Shown: positions 1-5,956 of the stretch, in pieces
How the letters are laid out: each line of letters begins with the position of its first letter
Position numbering within the stretch: position 1 is the first letter of the stretch
Assembly: GCA_964613385.1 (NCBI GenBank)
Contig: CAZTGZ010000071.1
Coordinates: forward strand, 1 to 7,942
Direction of reading: 5' to 3'
Length of the DNA: 7,942 nucleotides
Origin: CAZTGZ01 sp964613385
GTDB taxonomy: Bacteria > Bacteroidota > Bacteroidia > NS11-12g > UBA9320
Translations under genes and position numbers: made by a program
The notes under the pieces: model-generated
What the model saw: only the letters and a program-made list of their open reading frames with translations
Database searches by the model: none
What the model was told of the DNA's origin: nothing

Positions 1-291
1 TCCATATTTTATTGGTGACCGAAAGTAAGCAAAGTTTTTAGGATACATTCCATTACCGACCGCCATAGACTATTACTGATACTGGGTGATATTCTCAAAT
101 GAAAAACGTTTTGGACGCTTGTGACTACTATTAAAATTTTACTAGTTAAGTGTCAATGTCGCAGGCTTGCCGCCTGGAATTTTTCAGAAAAACGGGTTTA
201 CCCACGATGGTCCAGACGGGGTGAAACTGGACTTTTGTTCGGCAGGATATGCGGTTATTGGCTGCTGATTTGTCCCAACATTGGTGAGCAG
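1..291. other. Gene-free left flank
   Basis: I see no gene here. All plus frames in the first 50 bases close quickly, and the one longer frame (GTG start at 121, 72 codons) has a Trp/Cys/Arg-rich composition with no domain. A short GCAGGC...GCCTG hairpin near 160-176 is followed by a brief T-run (ATTTTT). It is too weak to call a terminator with confidence. The stretch is best read as the upstream region of the XRE regulator gene. Confidence 0.5.
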
Positions 292-319
292 TTGTTTTGC
301 CGGGGGAGAAGTAGATTTG
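292..319 (+). promoter_or_regulatory. Bacteroidota-type promoter for the XRE regulator
   Basis: A perfect match to the Bacteroidota -7 element TAnnTTTG (TAGATTTG, 312-319) is preceded by a TTG at 292-294 with 17 nt between. That spacing is within the range known for TTG/TAnnTTTG promoters. Transcription would start near 324, giving a leader of about 26 nt before the ATG at 350. The motif and spacing are seen; activity is inferred. Confidence 0.5.
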
Positions 320-349
320 GAGTATCTTTAGAACCTTAATAATACATGA

Positions 350-829
350 ATGAGCTCACGGTTCAGCTCCAATCTTCGCTTTCTCAGGAGACTGGCTGGT
401 CAAACCCAGGCGCAACTGGCTGAAACATTGGGCCTCAATCGCAACAATATCGCCGCTTACGAAGCCGGTATTGCCGAACCAAATCATACAACCCTCCTCC
501 ATATGGGCCGTTATTTTAAGGTTGGCCTCAACGAATTTATCGACCTGGACCTCAGCAGTGAAACCGTCACCATGGTTAGTGCCAACAACCCGGTTCAGCC
601 TTTAAAAACGACTCCTCCGATCGATTTCTCCGCTTTTCTAAAATCAACCAATGATGCGCAGAAGGTCCTCGATGGAATTTCAGCTTTGCAAAAATTAAAA
701 CAGGAATCGGGAGGATCGAATAGTCCCGATGGTGATTTTCAGAAATTGTATCATATCCTTAATGAAATTCTGCAAAGTAACTGGACCTTAATCAAAATGT
801 TGGAAGATTACCATCCATCAGAAAAATAG
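350..829 (+). CDS. XRE-family helix-turn-helix transcriptional regulator
   Basis: A 159-residue protein with an N-terminal XRE/Cro-type DNA-binding domain at about residues 7-62. The helix-turn-helix reads QAQLAETLGLNRNNIAAYE and is followed by the GIAEP turn that is typical of the family. After residue 65 the chain becomes a low-complexity linker. It ends in a predicted amphipathic helix (about 130-155, LYHILNEILQSNW...), probably for dimerisation or effector contact. This layout is common in small cytoplasmic Bacteroidota regulators. A near-perfect -7 box lies just upstream. An ATG at 346 is out of frame with the domain, so 350 is the start. It is the only rightward protein gene and is not in an operon. 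Its targets are unknown. Nothing in the sequence links it to the nickel genes or to the toxin. Confidence 0.85.
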   Translation: MSSRFSSNLRFLRRLAGQTQAQLAETLGLNRNNIAAYEAGIAEPNHTTLLHMGRYFKVGLNEFIDLDLSSETVTMVSANNPVQPLKTTPPIDFSAFLKSTNDAQKVLDGISALQKLKQESGGSNSPDGDFQKLYHILNEILQSNWTLIKMLEDYHPSEK

Positions 830-833
830 AAGA

Positions 834-857
834 CCCGTATTTAGCGATCTAACCGGG
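834..857. other. Weak hairpin between convergent genes
   Basis: CCCG and CGGG arms enclose an inner TTAG/CTAA stem with a 4-nt loop, just after the XRE stop codon and before the convergent lipoprotein stop at 896. No T-run follows on either strand, so this is not a convincing intrinsic terminator. It is the only structure seen in this convergent gap. Confidence 0.2.
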
Positions 858-895
858 ACCATCCATCCACCATTTACTCCCCGTTATTCAGCGCA

Positions 896-1300
896 CTATG
901 CTTCGCCCCGGAGTCTTTCATCAAGTTCCTTGAAATATTCTTTGGTTTCAGCTTTAAAATGATCCCAGTCTCTTGCAACTTCCTCCTCGGTCATCTTCAA
1001 CCGGGTCCTGATTTTTTCACTCCAGGCTTCGAGATCACGCTTTTGCTCCTGTAATTCGACTTTAGCCTCTTCACCGGATTTTTCCAGTTTAACTTCGATT
1101 TCCCTCACCTTTTCGTTCAGGCGATTGTTATACTCTTCCAGTGTAGCGGTCATATCCTTCCATTCCCTTTTCAATTCCTCGGTCATCAGCTGACCGACAT
1201 CCTCTATCTCTTCACCTGCTTCTTTCATCTCTGTTTTCTGCTGCTGATTACACGCCACCAATGCCGGTAATAGCAACAGGAAATAAATTATCCTTTTCAT
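896..1300 (-). CDS. Small coiled-coil lipoprotein
   Basis: A 134-residue protein with a lipoprotein signal. A basic start (MKR) and hydrophobic helix lead to the lipobox LVAC, with Cys17 as the predicted lipidated residue. The mature part, residues 18-134, is almost entirely Glu/Lys/Arg-rich with heptad-like spacing (EEIEDVG, LNEKVREIEVKLEKSGEEAKVELQEQK), so a long alpha-helical coiled coil is expected. It contains no enzyme motif. The residues after Cys (NQQQ) give no strong hint of inner- versus outer-membrane location. The start is fixed by the signal peptide. The promoter was not resolved; the region upstream is very A/T-rich. I do not recognise a named family. Short helical lipoproteins of this kind often act in envelope spacing or stress, but that role is a guess. 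Confidence 0.8.
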   Translation of the reverse strand: MKRIIYFLLLLPALVACNQQQKTEMKEAGEEIEDVGQLMTEELKREWKDMTATLEEYNNRLNEKVREIEVKLEKSGEEAKVELQEQKRDLEAWSEKIRTRLKMTEEEVARDWDHFKAETKEYFKELDERLRGEA

Positions 1301-1369
1301 GATTTTCTAGATTTTGATATCAATTTTTTTTATTCACTTCTGATCTGCTGCATACTTCATTCTACCCTA

Positions 1370-1543
1370 TCAATCCATTTTTCTGGTAACCATTCCCTTT
1401 CGTTTTAATTTGGCCCGGAGATATCGCGGCAGCCTCCTTAGCATTCGGAGTCTGGCCATTTTGGGCAACTTACGAATCAACCTGAACTTTTTTCGTTTCA
1501 CAAATTGAAGACAGGATAGAGTGAATATTTGTTTGATTACCAT
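1370..1543 (-). CDS. Possible Arg/Lys-rich mini-protein (doubtful)
   Basis: A 57-codon frame starting at the ATG at 1543. The longer upstream extension to 1714 runs through repeat DNA and is not believable. The first 15 residues are mildly hydrophobic (MVIKQIFTLSCLQF). The rest is strongly basic, with about 20 Arg/Lys in 43 residues (for example LRRLPRYLRAKLKRKG), and could bind nucleic acid or membrane. It lies 69 bp upstream of the coiled-coil lipoprotein gene in the same direction. There is no domain, no ribosome site and no clear promoter, and its start abuts a tandem repeat. It may be chance. Confidence 0.25.
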   Translation of the reverse strand: MVIKQIFTLSCLQFVKRKKFRLIRKLPKMARLRMLRRLPRYLRAKLKRKGMVTRKMD

Positions 1544-1544
1544 G

Positions 1545-1576
1545 TTTAACTGTTGAATTGTTGAACTGTTTAACTG
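1545..1576. repeat. Four tandem copies of a degenerate 8-mer (TTDAAYTG)
   Basis: Four consecutive 8-base units are seen: TTTAACTG (1545-1552), TTGAATTG (1553-1560), TTGAACTG (1561-1568) and TTTAACTG (1569-1576). Related units (TTTAAATTG and TTGAATTG) recur at about 1740-1770 in the same intergenic stretch. This is a short intergenic repeat, not coding. Confidence 0.8.
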
Positions 1577-1670
1577 GAAAAAAACGTGCGATAGGAAGAA
1601 GTCATCCGAATGACCTTCCAGATCTTTCCAGGAAGTACATTCATCGTTTGTATCCTGGGTCCACCCCCTG

Positions 1671-1686
1671 CCCCCGCCAGCGGGGG
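1671..1686. repeat. GC-rich palindromic hairpin
   Basis: Seven-base perfect arms CCCCCGC and GCGGGGG flank a 2-base spacer (CA). It stands out strongly from the AT-rich surroundings. It could be a dispersed palindromic unit. It has no adjacent T-run and is not an intrinsic terminator. Confidence 0.7.
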
Positions 1687-1789
1687 ATAGTGCAGTAAAT
1701 GCTCGAACAATCACCCTGAAATTTTTACCTGTAATTGCTTTTTAAATTGTTATTGTTCAAGTTGAATTGTGCGTTTAATTAGAACGTCA

Positions 1790-1837
1790 CCCTGAGCTTG
1801 CCGAAGGGCCCTGAGCTTGTCGAAGGGCTCTGAGCTT
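1790..1837. repeat. Tandem 19-bp intergenic repeat CCCTGAGCTTGYCGAAGGG
   Basis: Two head-to-tail copies (1790-1808 and 1809-1827) differ at one base. A third copy begins at 1828 (CTCTGAGCTT) and then degenerates. The unit has CCCT/AGGG ends that can pair. From general knowledge this CCCTGAGC...CGAAGGG word is a widely dispersed intergenic repeat in many bacterial genomes. Its function is not established. Confidence 0.75.
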
Positions 1838-1840
1838 TTC

Positions 1841-1864
1841 TCCAGGGGGTCATGACCCCTTGGA
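1841..1864. repeat. 24-bp near-perfect palindrome
   Basis: The palindrome is centred on GGGGTCATGACCCC (1846-1859). TCCA at 1841-1844 and TGGA at 1861-1864 extend the symmetry, and the single non-pairing position is 1845/1860. It lies 57 bp beyond the stop codon of the 366-residue lipoprotein gene. It could act as an mRNA 3'-end stem or as a dimeric protein site. No T-run follows on the minus strand. Confidence 0.7.
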
Positions 1865-1920
1865 CCGTTCAAATTTTATTTCTTAATAGTTGATGGGATA
1901 AGGTTCAAGATGAAATCATC

Positions 1921-3021
1921 CTACCTCTCGTAAAGTCTGGCTGCTGATGTGAATTCTCCGATTTCTTCCGGTAGCTTTTCCGCAAAGAATTCATACTTTA
2001 ATTTATCATCTGCCGTCATTACGATCATGACCGTACCTTCCGGATCAGGAATATTTCCCTGCCTGTACAAATATGGCCATAATTTATACCAGGTGGCCAC
2101 CTTATATTTTACTTTACCGGAGTCCGGGGTGATATTTTCAGGCAATGGCCCATTGTCAAAAATCCACCATAAATACGGCTCGATACCTGAGTTCTGCGCC
2201 CCATCACCATCAAAAAGAGGGCTTGCATCAGAAATTGTAACTCTGTCGGCATACGTTTCCTGGCGTGCGAAAATGAGTTGATGGCTCCATTCGGTCAGAC
2301 TGGTGGTGCCCTTCAAAAACCAATTGCCGGAAAGCGTACCTTTTACATCGTAGGCCACTTTTCCACCACGGGGTTCAACTGTGCGCGGATTAATAGCCCA
2401 TACCTGCTCACGCAATTCGGGTCTGAGAAGATCCGTAAATGGAATGGCACCGCGATATTCCGGGGTATATCGCTCCGGGTTGGCAAAATAAGCTTGCTTC
2501 TCCGTATCATTTAAACCTATATCAAAACCAGGATGGTAACCGATATAGGCGATTATTTGTCCGGCTATAATTGTAATAGTAACCCGGTTTTCCACACCGC
2601 GGCCTTTTTTGATTTCACCGGCTGCCTCCAGAATTTCAGGGGCTAATCTGGATAGATGACCATAATGCATTTTCGCCGTTTTCGTCAATGCGATTTCCAA
2701 AGCATAATCATCGTATTCCTGTCCCTTCGGGCCCGTATTCTCAAATCGAATATTATAAATAATCCCGTCAGACATGGCATAAACCGGTATATCAGCAACA
2801 ACAGGTCCCTGGTAAGGTTTTAATGTAAATCCGCCATGTGCTTTGGGAATTCCGGTAATCTGGCCTATCGCTCCAAATGTTGCCATTTTACTCAGGTCCG
2901 TTGGAAGATAAGTGAATGCTACATCGTCCGGAAGATCCAAATCTTCCAGATCATTTCCCGGGTCTTTATGGCACGCAAGAAAGAGCAGGCTTAATAAAAA
3001 AATGATCCATCTGTGCATCAT
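1921..3021 (-). CDS. Lipoprotein with degraded M23/LytM-like domain
   Basis: A 366-residue envelope lipoprotein with a signal helix and lipobox LFLAC (Cys17). Residues about 58-170 follow the course of an M23 (LytM) domain: HGG at 62-64, DIPVYAMSDGIIYNI (77-91, the usual strand pair before the active site), YGHLSRL (120-126, resembling the YxHLS motif) and GQIIAYIG (154-161). Zinc-site residues appear lost. The first His is not followed by the usual Asp, and the C-terminal HxH is replaced by HPG (163-165). It is therefore probably a non-catalytic, binding-type LytM domain. Residues 190-366 are Trp/Tyr-rich and unrecognised. A strong AAGGGGAG (3031-3024) lies 5 nt before the second ATG (3018) but only 2 nt before the first, so the true start may be 3018, overlapping the upstream frame's stop as TGATG. 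Confidence 0.8.
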   Translation of the reverse strand: MMHRWIIFLLSLLFLACHKDPGNDLEDLDLPDDVAFTYLPTDLSKMATFGAIGQITGIPKAHGGFTLKPYQGPVVADIPVYAMSDGIIYNIRFENTGPKGQEYDDYALEIALTKTAKMHYGHLSRLAPEILEAAGEIKKGRGVENRVTITIIAGQIIAYIGYHPGFDIGLNDTEKQAYFANPERYTPEYRGAIPFTDLLRPELREQVWAINPRTVEPRGGKVAYDVKGTLSGNWFLKGTTSLTEWSHQLIFARQETYADRVTISDASPLFDGDGAQNSGIEPYLWWIFDNGPLPENITPDSGKVKYKVATWYKLWPYLYRQGNIPDPEGTVMIVMTADDKLKYEFFAEKLPEEIGEFTSAARLYER

Positions 3022-3311
3022 ATCTCCCCTTCATAAGGATAAATAACGCGATTCGCTAACCCGGTTGAAATCGCCTTGACACCTATATTACTTAAAATAG
3101 CCTGGTGTCCAATACAATCACGTATATGTCCAGCGCACCTAAATTGGAGCCAACAGATAAATCCTGATAAATCTTCTGCAAACAGTGTGATCGGATCCGG
3201 GTAAGCCGGAAACAACCCCCAGACCAGGCTTTTAAGATCATAATCAGGTTCAGGTTCTAAAATGGCAATGACCGTTTCCTTAAAAATACATTTATTCGCA
3301 GAACTTGTCAA
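3018..3311 (-). CDS. Unrecognised 97-codon frame, start uncertain
   Basis: This open frame ends in TGA overlapping the lipoprotein's ATG codons, as coupled genes often do. It has no Met: the only wide start is a TTG at 3311, and that TTG is also the -35 element of a good promoter, so it cannot be translated from that transcript. The protein would contain CAGHIRDCIGH and no signal peptide or membrane helix. I do not recognise it. It may be a decayed gene, a gene with an unusual start, or a non-coding leader that is open by chance. Confidence 0.3.
   Translation of the reverse strand: MTSSANKCIFKETVIAILEPEPDYDLKSLVWGLFPAYPDPITLFAEDLSGFICWLQFRCAGHIRDCIGHQAILSNIGVKAISTGLANRVIYPYEGEI
3091..3236. 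repeat. Long-range inverted repeat in the leader
   Basis: The left arm is CTTAAA-at-AGCCTGGT (3091-3106) and the right arm is ACCAGGCTTTTAAG (3223-3236). That is 14 paired bases with one 2-nt bulge, enclosing 116 nt. A small TCCGG/CCGGA hairpin sits inside at 3196-3210. It could close a structured 5' leader RNA or be the ends of a decayed mini-element. No clear target duplication flanks it. Confidence 0.45.
3283..3311 (-). promoter_or_regulatory. Promoter reading toward the M23-like lipoprotein
   Basis: On the minus strand TTGACA (3311-3306) is followed after 17 nt by TATTTT (3288-3283). The downstream bases make TATTTTTA, one mismatch from the Bacteroidota element TAnnTTTG, 20 nt after the TTG. 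The start point would be near 3276, giving a leader of about 255 nt. It lies 37 bp past the nickel permease stop, so the lipoprotein gene may be transcribed separately from the nickel genes. Confidence 0.45.
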
Positions 3312-3347
3312 CTACCCGGGAAAACGCCCCCGCTCATTAAAGGGCAC

Positions 3348-3971
3348 CTAAAGATTTTCAAAGAATATGTATCCGCCATAAATCATACAAAGTAATGAAG
3401 ATAGTATGATCAGAATCCATTGGAGGGTTTCATTATCGGATAATCTTCTTGAAAAAGGCAGGCTGAAAATACCGGCGGCCAATAGCATCCCCGCTACCGA
3501 ACCAATCCCAAAAATCAATAAATACATCAGGCTGTTGAACCCACCCTGTACTTCGGTCATCACGAGCAGGATCATGGCGCCACTGCCGGCCAGGCCATGC
3601 ACCAACCCTACCCCATAGGCCACCTGATGCAGTTCTTTGGTATTTCCACCGGTAGGCAAATGCGGCCTCCATTTGTGATGCTGATACAACCGGAAAATAC
3701 CCAGGATCACCAGCATCAATCCCACGACCGATTCAAAGTAGCCAAAATAGGCATCGGGAAAGGATACCCGGCCCACAATGACCAGCAGGCCAAGCAAAAA
3801 TATGGTTGATGTATGTCCCAGGCCCCAGTAGATGCCATCCTTGATGGCGAGGGTAAGGTTTTTTCGACGGGTGACAAGGTTACTGACGGCTAGCAGATGG
3901 TCAGCTTCAAAAGCATGACCAAATCCAACGATCGCGGCAAACAGCCAGGGAAAAGAAGCTTCCATATCCAT
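3348..3971 (-). CDS. NiCoT/UreH-type nickel permease
   Basis: A 207-residue inner-membrane protein with about six hydrophobic helices. The signature of Ni/Co transporters, HX4DH, is present as HAFEADH (residues 19-25) in the first helix. It is followed by LGHTSTIF (51-58), which corresponds to the family's second metal-site motif, and by VHGLAGSGA (124-132), characteristic of UreH-like members. It would import Ni2+ into the cytoplasm. It lies 135 bp downstream of hypB in the same direction, so supplying nickel to HypA/HypB is the obvious role. A His-containing loop (HHKWRPH, 98-104) links the two halves. The length fits UreH-type proteins rather than the longer eight-helix NiCoT permeases. 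The start ATG at 3971 has no clear ribosome site; a second ATG lies two codons on. Cobalt cannot be excluded as substrate. Confidence 0.85.
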   Translation of the reverse strand: MDMEASFPWLFAAIVGFGHAFEADHLLAVSNLVTRRKNLTLAIKDGIYWGLGHTSTIFLLGLLVIVGRVSFPDAYFGYFESVVGLMLVILGIFRLYQHHKWRPHLPTGGNTKELHQVAYGVGLVHGLAGSGAMILLVMTEVQGGFNSLMYLLIFGIGSVAGMLLAAGIFSLPFSRRLSDNETLQWILIILSSLLCMIYGGYIFFENL

Positions 3972-4106
3972 GTTACATTGTAAGCGCGTTCATCTGCTCA
4001 GCATATTATTCTTATCCAGCCAGATCACTCCGTCCGTCAATGAAACTAAGAAACAAATCCCATATTTGTCACCCTCCCGGCCCACGGCATCATTTCCCGC
4101 CAGGTT

Positions 4107-4838
4107 TCATGAAACATCAGCCGTTGCCTGTCTCCTTTGTTTCTCCCTGACCCGCTCCAGCAGCCAGCGGCACCATGCATCGATGCCAATGTCGCGGGTG
4201 CCGGAAACCTCGATGACCTCAAGATCCGGATTGATATCCCTTGCATCGGCTACGACCGCTTCCACCTTGAAGGGTACATAGGGCAACAGGTCGATCTTTG
4301 AAACCAGGAGGAGTTCGCTGGTGATGAACATACGCGGATATTTCTTCGGTTTGTCATCACCTTCGGTGGTAGCGATCAGGGTCACCCGGTAATCTTCACC
4401 CAGATCGAACGAGGCCGGACATACCAGGTTGCCGACATTCTCCACAATCAGCAACCCGACACCTTCGAGGTCCAGGTTTTCCATCGCCTGCCAGATCATC
4501 TGCGCTTCGAGGTGACAAATACCACCGGTGACAATCTGGAGGGCATCGACACCGGCACTCCGGAGGCGGTCGGCATCCCTTTCTGTTTCCAGGTCACCCA
4601 CCAGGATCTTCAGTTTAACCTGGTCTCCGATACGCCGGGCGGTCTGCTGCAACAAAGTCGTTTTACCACTCCCGGCAGAAGAGGTCATGTTGATCAGGAG
4701 AATGTTCCGCCGCTGCATTTCCCGCCGGATACTTTCGGCCACAAAATCATTGGCTTTCAACAGATGCAGGGTAGCATCCTCGCAATTGACCGTACCCCGC
4801 GCCGCCCGGCCTGACTTCTGAACCTGCTTCATAAGCAT
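4107..4838 (-). CDS. hypB: Hydrogenase nickel-incorporation GTPase HypB
   Basis: This 243-residue GTPase powers nickel delivery, with HypA, to the large subunit of [NiFe]-hydrogenase. Features in order are the P-loop SSAGSGKT (53-60), GDLETERDADR (81-91), the G-domain metal site GGICHLEA with Cys108 and His109 (equivalent to Cys166/His167 of E. coli HypB), ENVGNLVCPASFDLGE (133-148, including Cys140), EGDDKPKKYPRMF (159-171) and SKIDLLPY (180-187). The N-terminus has neither the CXXCGC high-affinity Ni site nor a His-rich storage stretch, so it is the short form. The guanine-specificity motif is SKxD, not NKxD. The family GKGCHLDA is GGICHLEA here, still keeping Cys and His. It lies 136 bp downstream of hypA. 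Three short direct repeats sit 20 bp before its start. Confidence 0.97.
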   Translation of the reverse strand: MLMKQVQKSGRAARGTVNCEDATLHLLKANDFVAESIRREMQRRNILLINMTSSAGSGKTTLLQQTARRIGDQVKLKILVGDLETERDADRLRSAGVDALQIVTGGICHLEAQMIWQAMENLDLEGVGLLIVENVGNLVCPASFDLGEDYRVTLIATTEGDDKPKKYPRMFITSELLLVSKIDLLPYVPFKVEAVVADARDINPDLEVIEVSGTRDIGIDAWCRWLLERVREKQRRQATADVS

Positions 4839-4857
4839 TTCGAATTTGATGCAATCA

Positions 4858-4891
4858 CCGTTAAAATTACCGTATAAATGCCGTTAAATGC
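4858..4891. repeat. Three direct repeats upstream of hypB
   Basis: On the plus strand CCGTTAAAATTA (4858-4869), CCGTATAAATG (4870-4880) and CCGTTAAATGC (4881-4891) are consecutive 11-12 bp units. They lie in the hypA-hypB gap, about 20 bp before the hypB ATG. One unit per helical turn is what a cooperative operator would show, but a short tandem duplication is equally possible. Confidence 0.5.
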
Positions 4892-4974
4892 AAGAATCAG
4901 ACACAGATTCAGTATAGAACCGGACAGAATCAAGAAACATCAACAGGGATTGCCCATCAGCAAAAGAAAGATGA

Positions 4975-5319
4975 TTAAAGGAAGTGAACCCGGTCAATCA
5001 ACAGTTCGGTACCGGAAATCAAATGGTTGTTTGGCTGCCCGCAGAAAGCGCAGACAAACCGGTAGTTTTCCACGGTCGATTCTTTATTGCAGGGTATACA
5101 ATGGATCCTGACCGGCACCAGTTCAATATTCAACTGAACCTGCCGGTATCTGGTTTTTGACTTTGTCACCGCCGCGAAGGCATTCAGTAGAAGCTGGGGC
5201 TCGACGTTTGACATCATGCCGATTTTTAAATCAATCACCTGGAGTGAGGCCAGCTGGTCTCTGGGATATTGCGCTTCCAGGATGGAAATCATGTGGCGTA
5301 CCAGGGAGAGTTCGTGCAT
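4975..5319 (-). CDS. hypA: Hydrogenase/urease nickel metallochaperone HypA
   Basis: A 114-residue protein, normal for HypA. It starts with MHELSL, whose His2 is the known nickel ligand together with the N-terminal amine; this fixes the start. The zinc domain is formed by two CxxC pairs, Cys74/Cys77 (HCIPC) and Cys90/Cys93 (CAFC). The family's C-terminal GxELxI pattern appears as GTELLID (103-109). HypA binds nickel, forms a complex with HypB and hands the metal to the hydrogenase large-subunit precursor. In some bacteria it also serves urease. hypB follows 136 bp downstream, and the membrane-protein gene lies 101 bp upstream. All are on the same strand and are probably co-transcribed. Confidence 0.97.
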   Translation of the reverse strand: MHELSLVRHMISILEAQYPRDQLASLQVIDLKIGMMSNVEPQLLLNAFAAVTKSKTRYRQVQLNIELVPVRIHCIPCNKESTVENYRFVCAFCGQPNNHLISGTELLIDRVHFL

Positions 5320-5420
5320 GAGTCCGGGCTAATCAGGTTGTAAAGAAAGAGACTTTCTTCAAGAAAATCATGGTTGTCAAACATGGCAGCCGGAAAGGGT
5401 GTCATTTCCGCAATAATGCA

Positions 5421-5897
5421 TCAGGACTCCCACCGGGTGCCCGGGTGCTCCAGCTTTTCCGAAGGCTTCAGTTGCAGGTCAACCACCCGCATACAGATAT
5501 AGGAAAATATCACCCCGACCGCCAGTCCTTCCATAAAGACAATCAATCCTCCGGAAAAGGGGTTGACATAAGGCCCGACCACCGGAGCATGCTGCTGAAT
5601 GTACTCCAGCAAAGGGGTGTTCAGATAGAGGTTTACCATTTGAAAAATGGCAAAGGGGACTACCCCGGCGATCGAAGTATTGATCCCAATCAGGGTGCCG
5701 GTCAGATAGTCGAATTCCTGCGGTTTGGTGCGGGCATAACTACGGATGGCGAGATAAACGACAACAATCTGAATGACTCCGTTGAAAATCCGGAAATCAT
5801 ACCGGTTGCTCATTCCCAGAAAGTTCATTAAAAAATAATAAACCACTAGTCCGGTAAAAAACCAGACACCGTACTTAAGCACGATCTTATTCCACAT
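5421..5897 (-). CDS. Four-helix membrane protein, DUF4199-like
   Basis: A small integral membrane protein with predicted helices at about residues 10-27, 36-53, 67-91 and 115-137, counted from the ATG at 5897. A start at 5969 adds 24 residues but reads through AT-rich, intergenic-looking DNA, and a TTGACA-N17-TAAATT promoter-like pair overlaps it. I therefore prefer MWNKIVLKYG as the N-terminus, giving 158 residues. The opening KYG, the central AIRSYARTKPQEFDYLTGTLIG and the end of the third helix running into TPLLEYI resemble DUF4199 proteins, which are common in Bacteroidota and have no known function. It heads the run of genes leading into hypA and hypB. No metal-binding motif is visible, so a direct nickel role is not supported. 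Confidence 0.7.
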   Translation of the reverse strand: MWNKIVLKYGVWFFTGLVVYYFLMNFLGMSNRYDFRIFNGVIQIVVVYLAIRSYARTKPQEFDYLTGTLIGINTSIAGVVPFAIFQMVNLYLNTPLLEYIQQHAPVVGPYVNPFSGGLIVFMEGLAVGVIFSYICMRVVDLQLKPSEKLEHPGTRWES

Positions 5898-5956
5898 GAC
5901 AAAGTATTTTACAATTACAAGAAAAACCGGATTGCCATCATCGCTGCCGGTATCAT

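Noticed and set aside
121..339. 72-codon plus-strand frame with GTG start
   Set aside because: Composition is unlike a protein (many Trp, Cys and Arg), it has no ribosome site, and it contains the promoter of the XRE gene at its end.
1314..1323. TTGATATCAA palindrome before the coiled-coil lipoprotein gene, resembling FNR half-sites
   Set aside because: The half-sites have no 4-bp spacer, so they do not fit FNR/CRP binding. AT-rich palindromes of this size are expected by chance.
1544..1714. Upstream extension of the Arg/Lys-rich frame to 1714
   Set aside because: It translates the tandem 8-mer array and the flank of the GC palindrome; this is repeat DNA, not protein.
1949..2514. Two plus-strand frames opposite the lipoprotein gene
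   Set aside because: They are shadows of the minus-strand lipoprotein, which has a signal peptide and domain pattern.
3972..4106. Possible nickel/cobalt or cobalamin riboswitch before the permease
   Set aside because: I looked for the conserved boxes of these classes and did not find a convincing match. The weak TTGACG/GGATAA pair here is also below what I would call a promoter.
4104..4115. GTTTCATGAAAC perfect palindrome over the hypB stop codon
   Set aside because: Only 12 bp, partly constrained by the coding sequence, with no T-run. Not enough to call a site.
5343..5359. AAGAAAG-AGA-CTTTCTT hairpin between the membrane-protein gene and hypA
   Set aside because: It is an all A/T-rich purine-pyrimidine stem of low stability with no T-run, so it is not a terminator.
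5370..5831. 153-codon plus-strand frame
   Set aside because: It lies opposite the membrane-protein gene, whose hydrophobic helices show that the minus strand is the coding one. The plus translation is His/Asn/Arg-rich with no domain.
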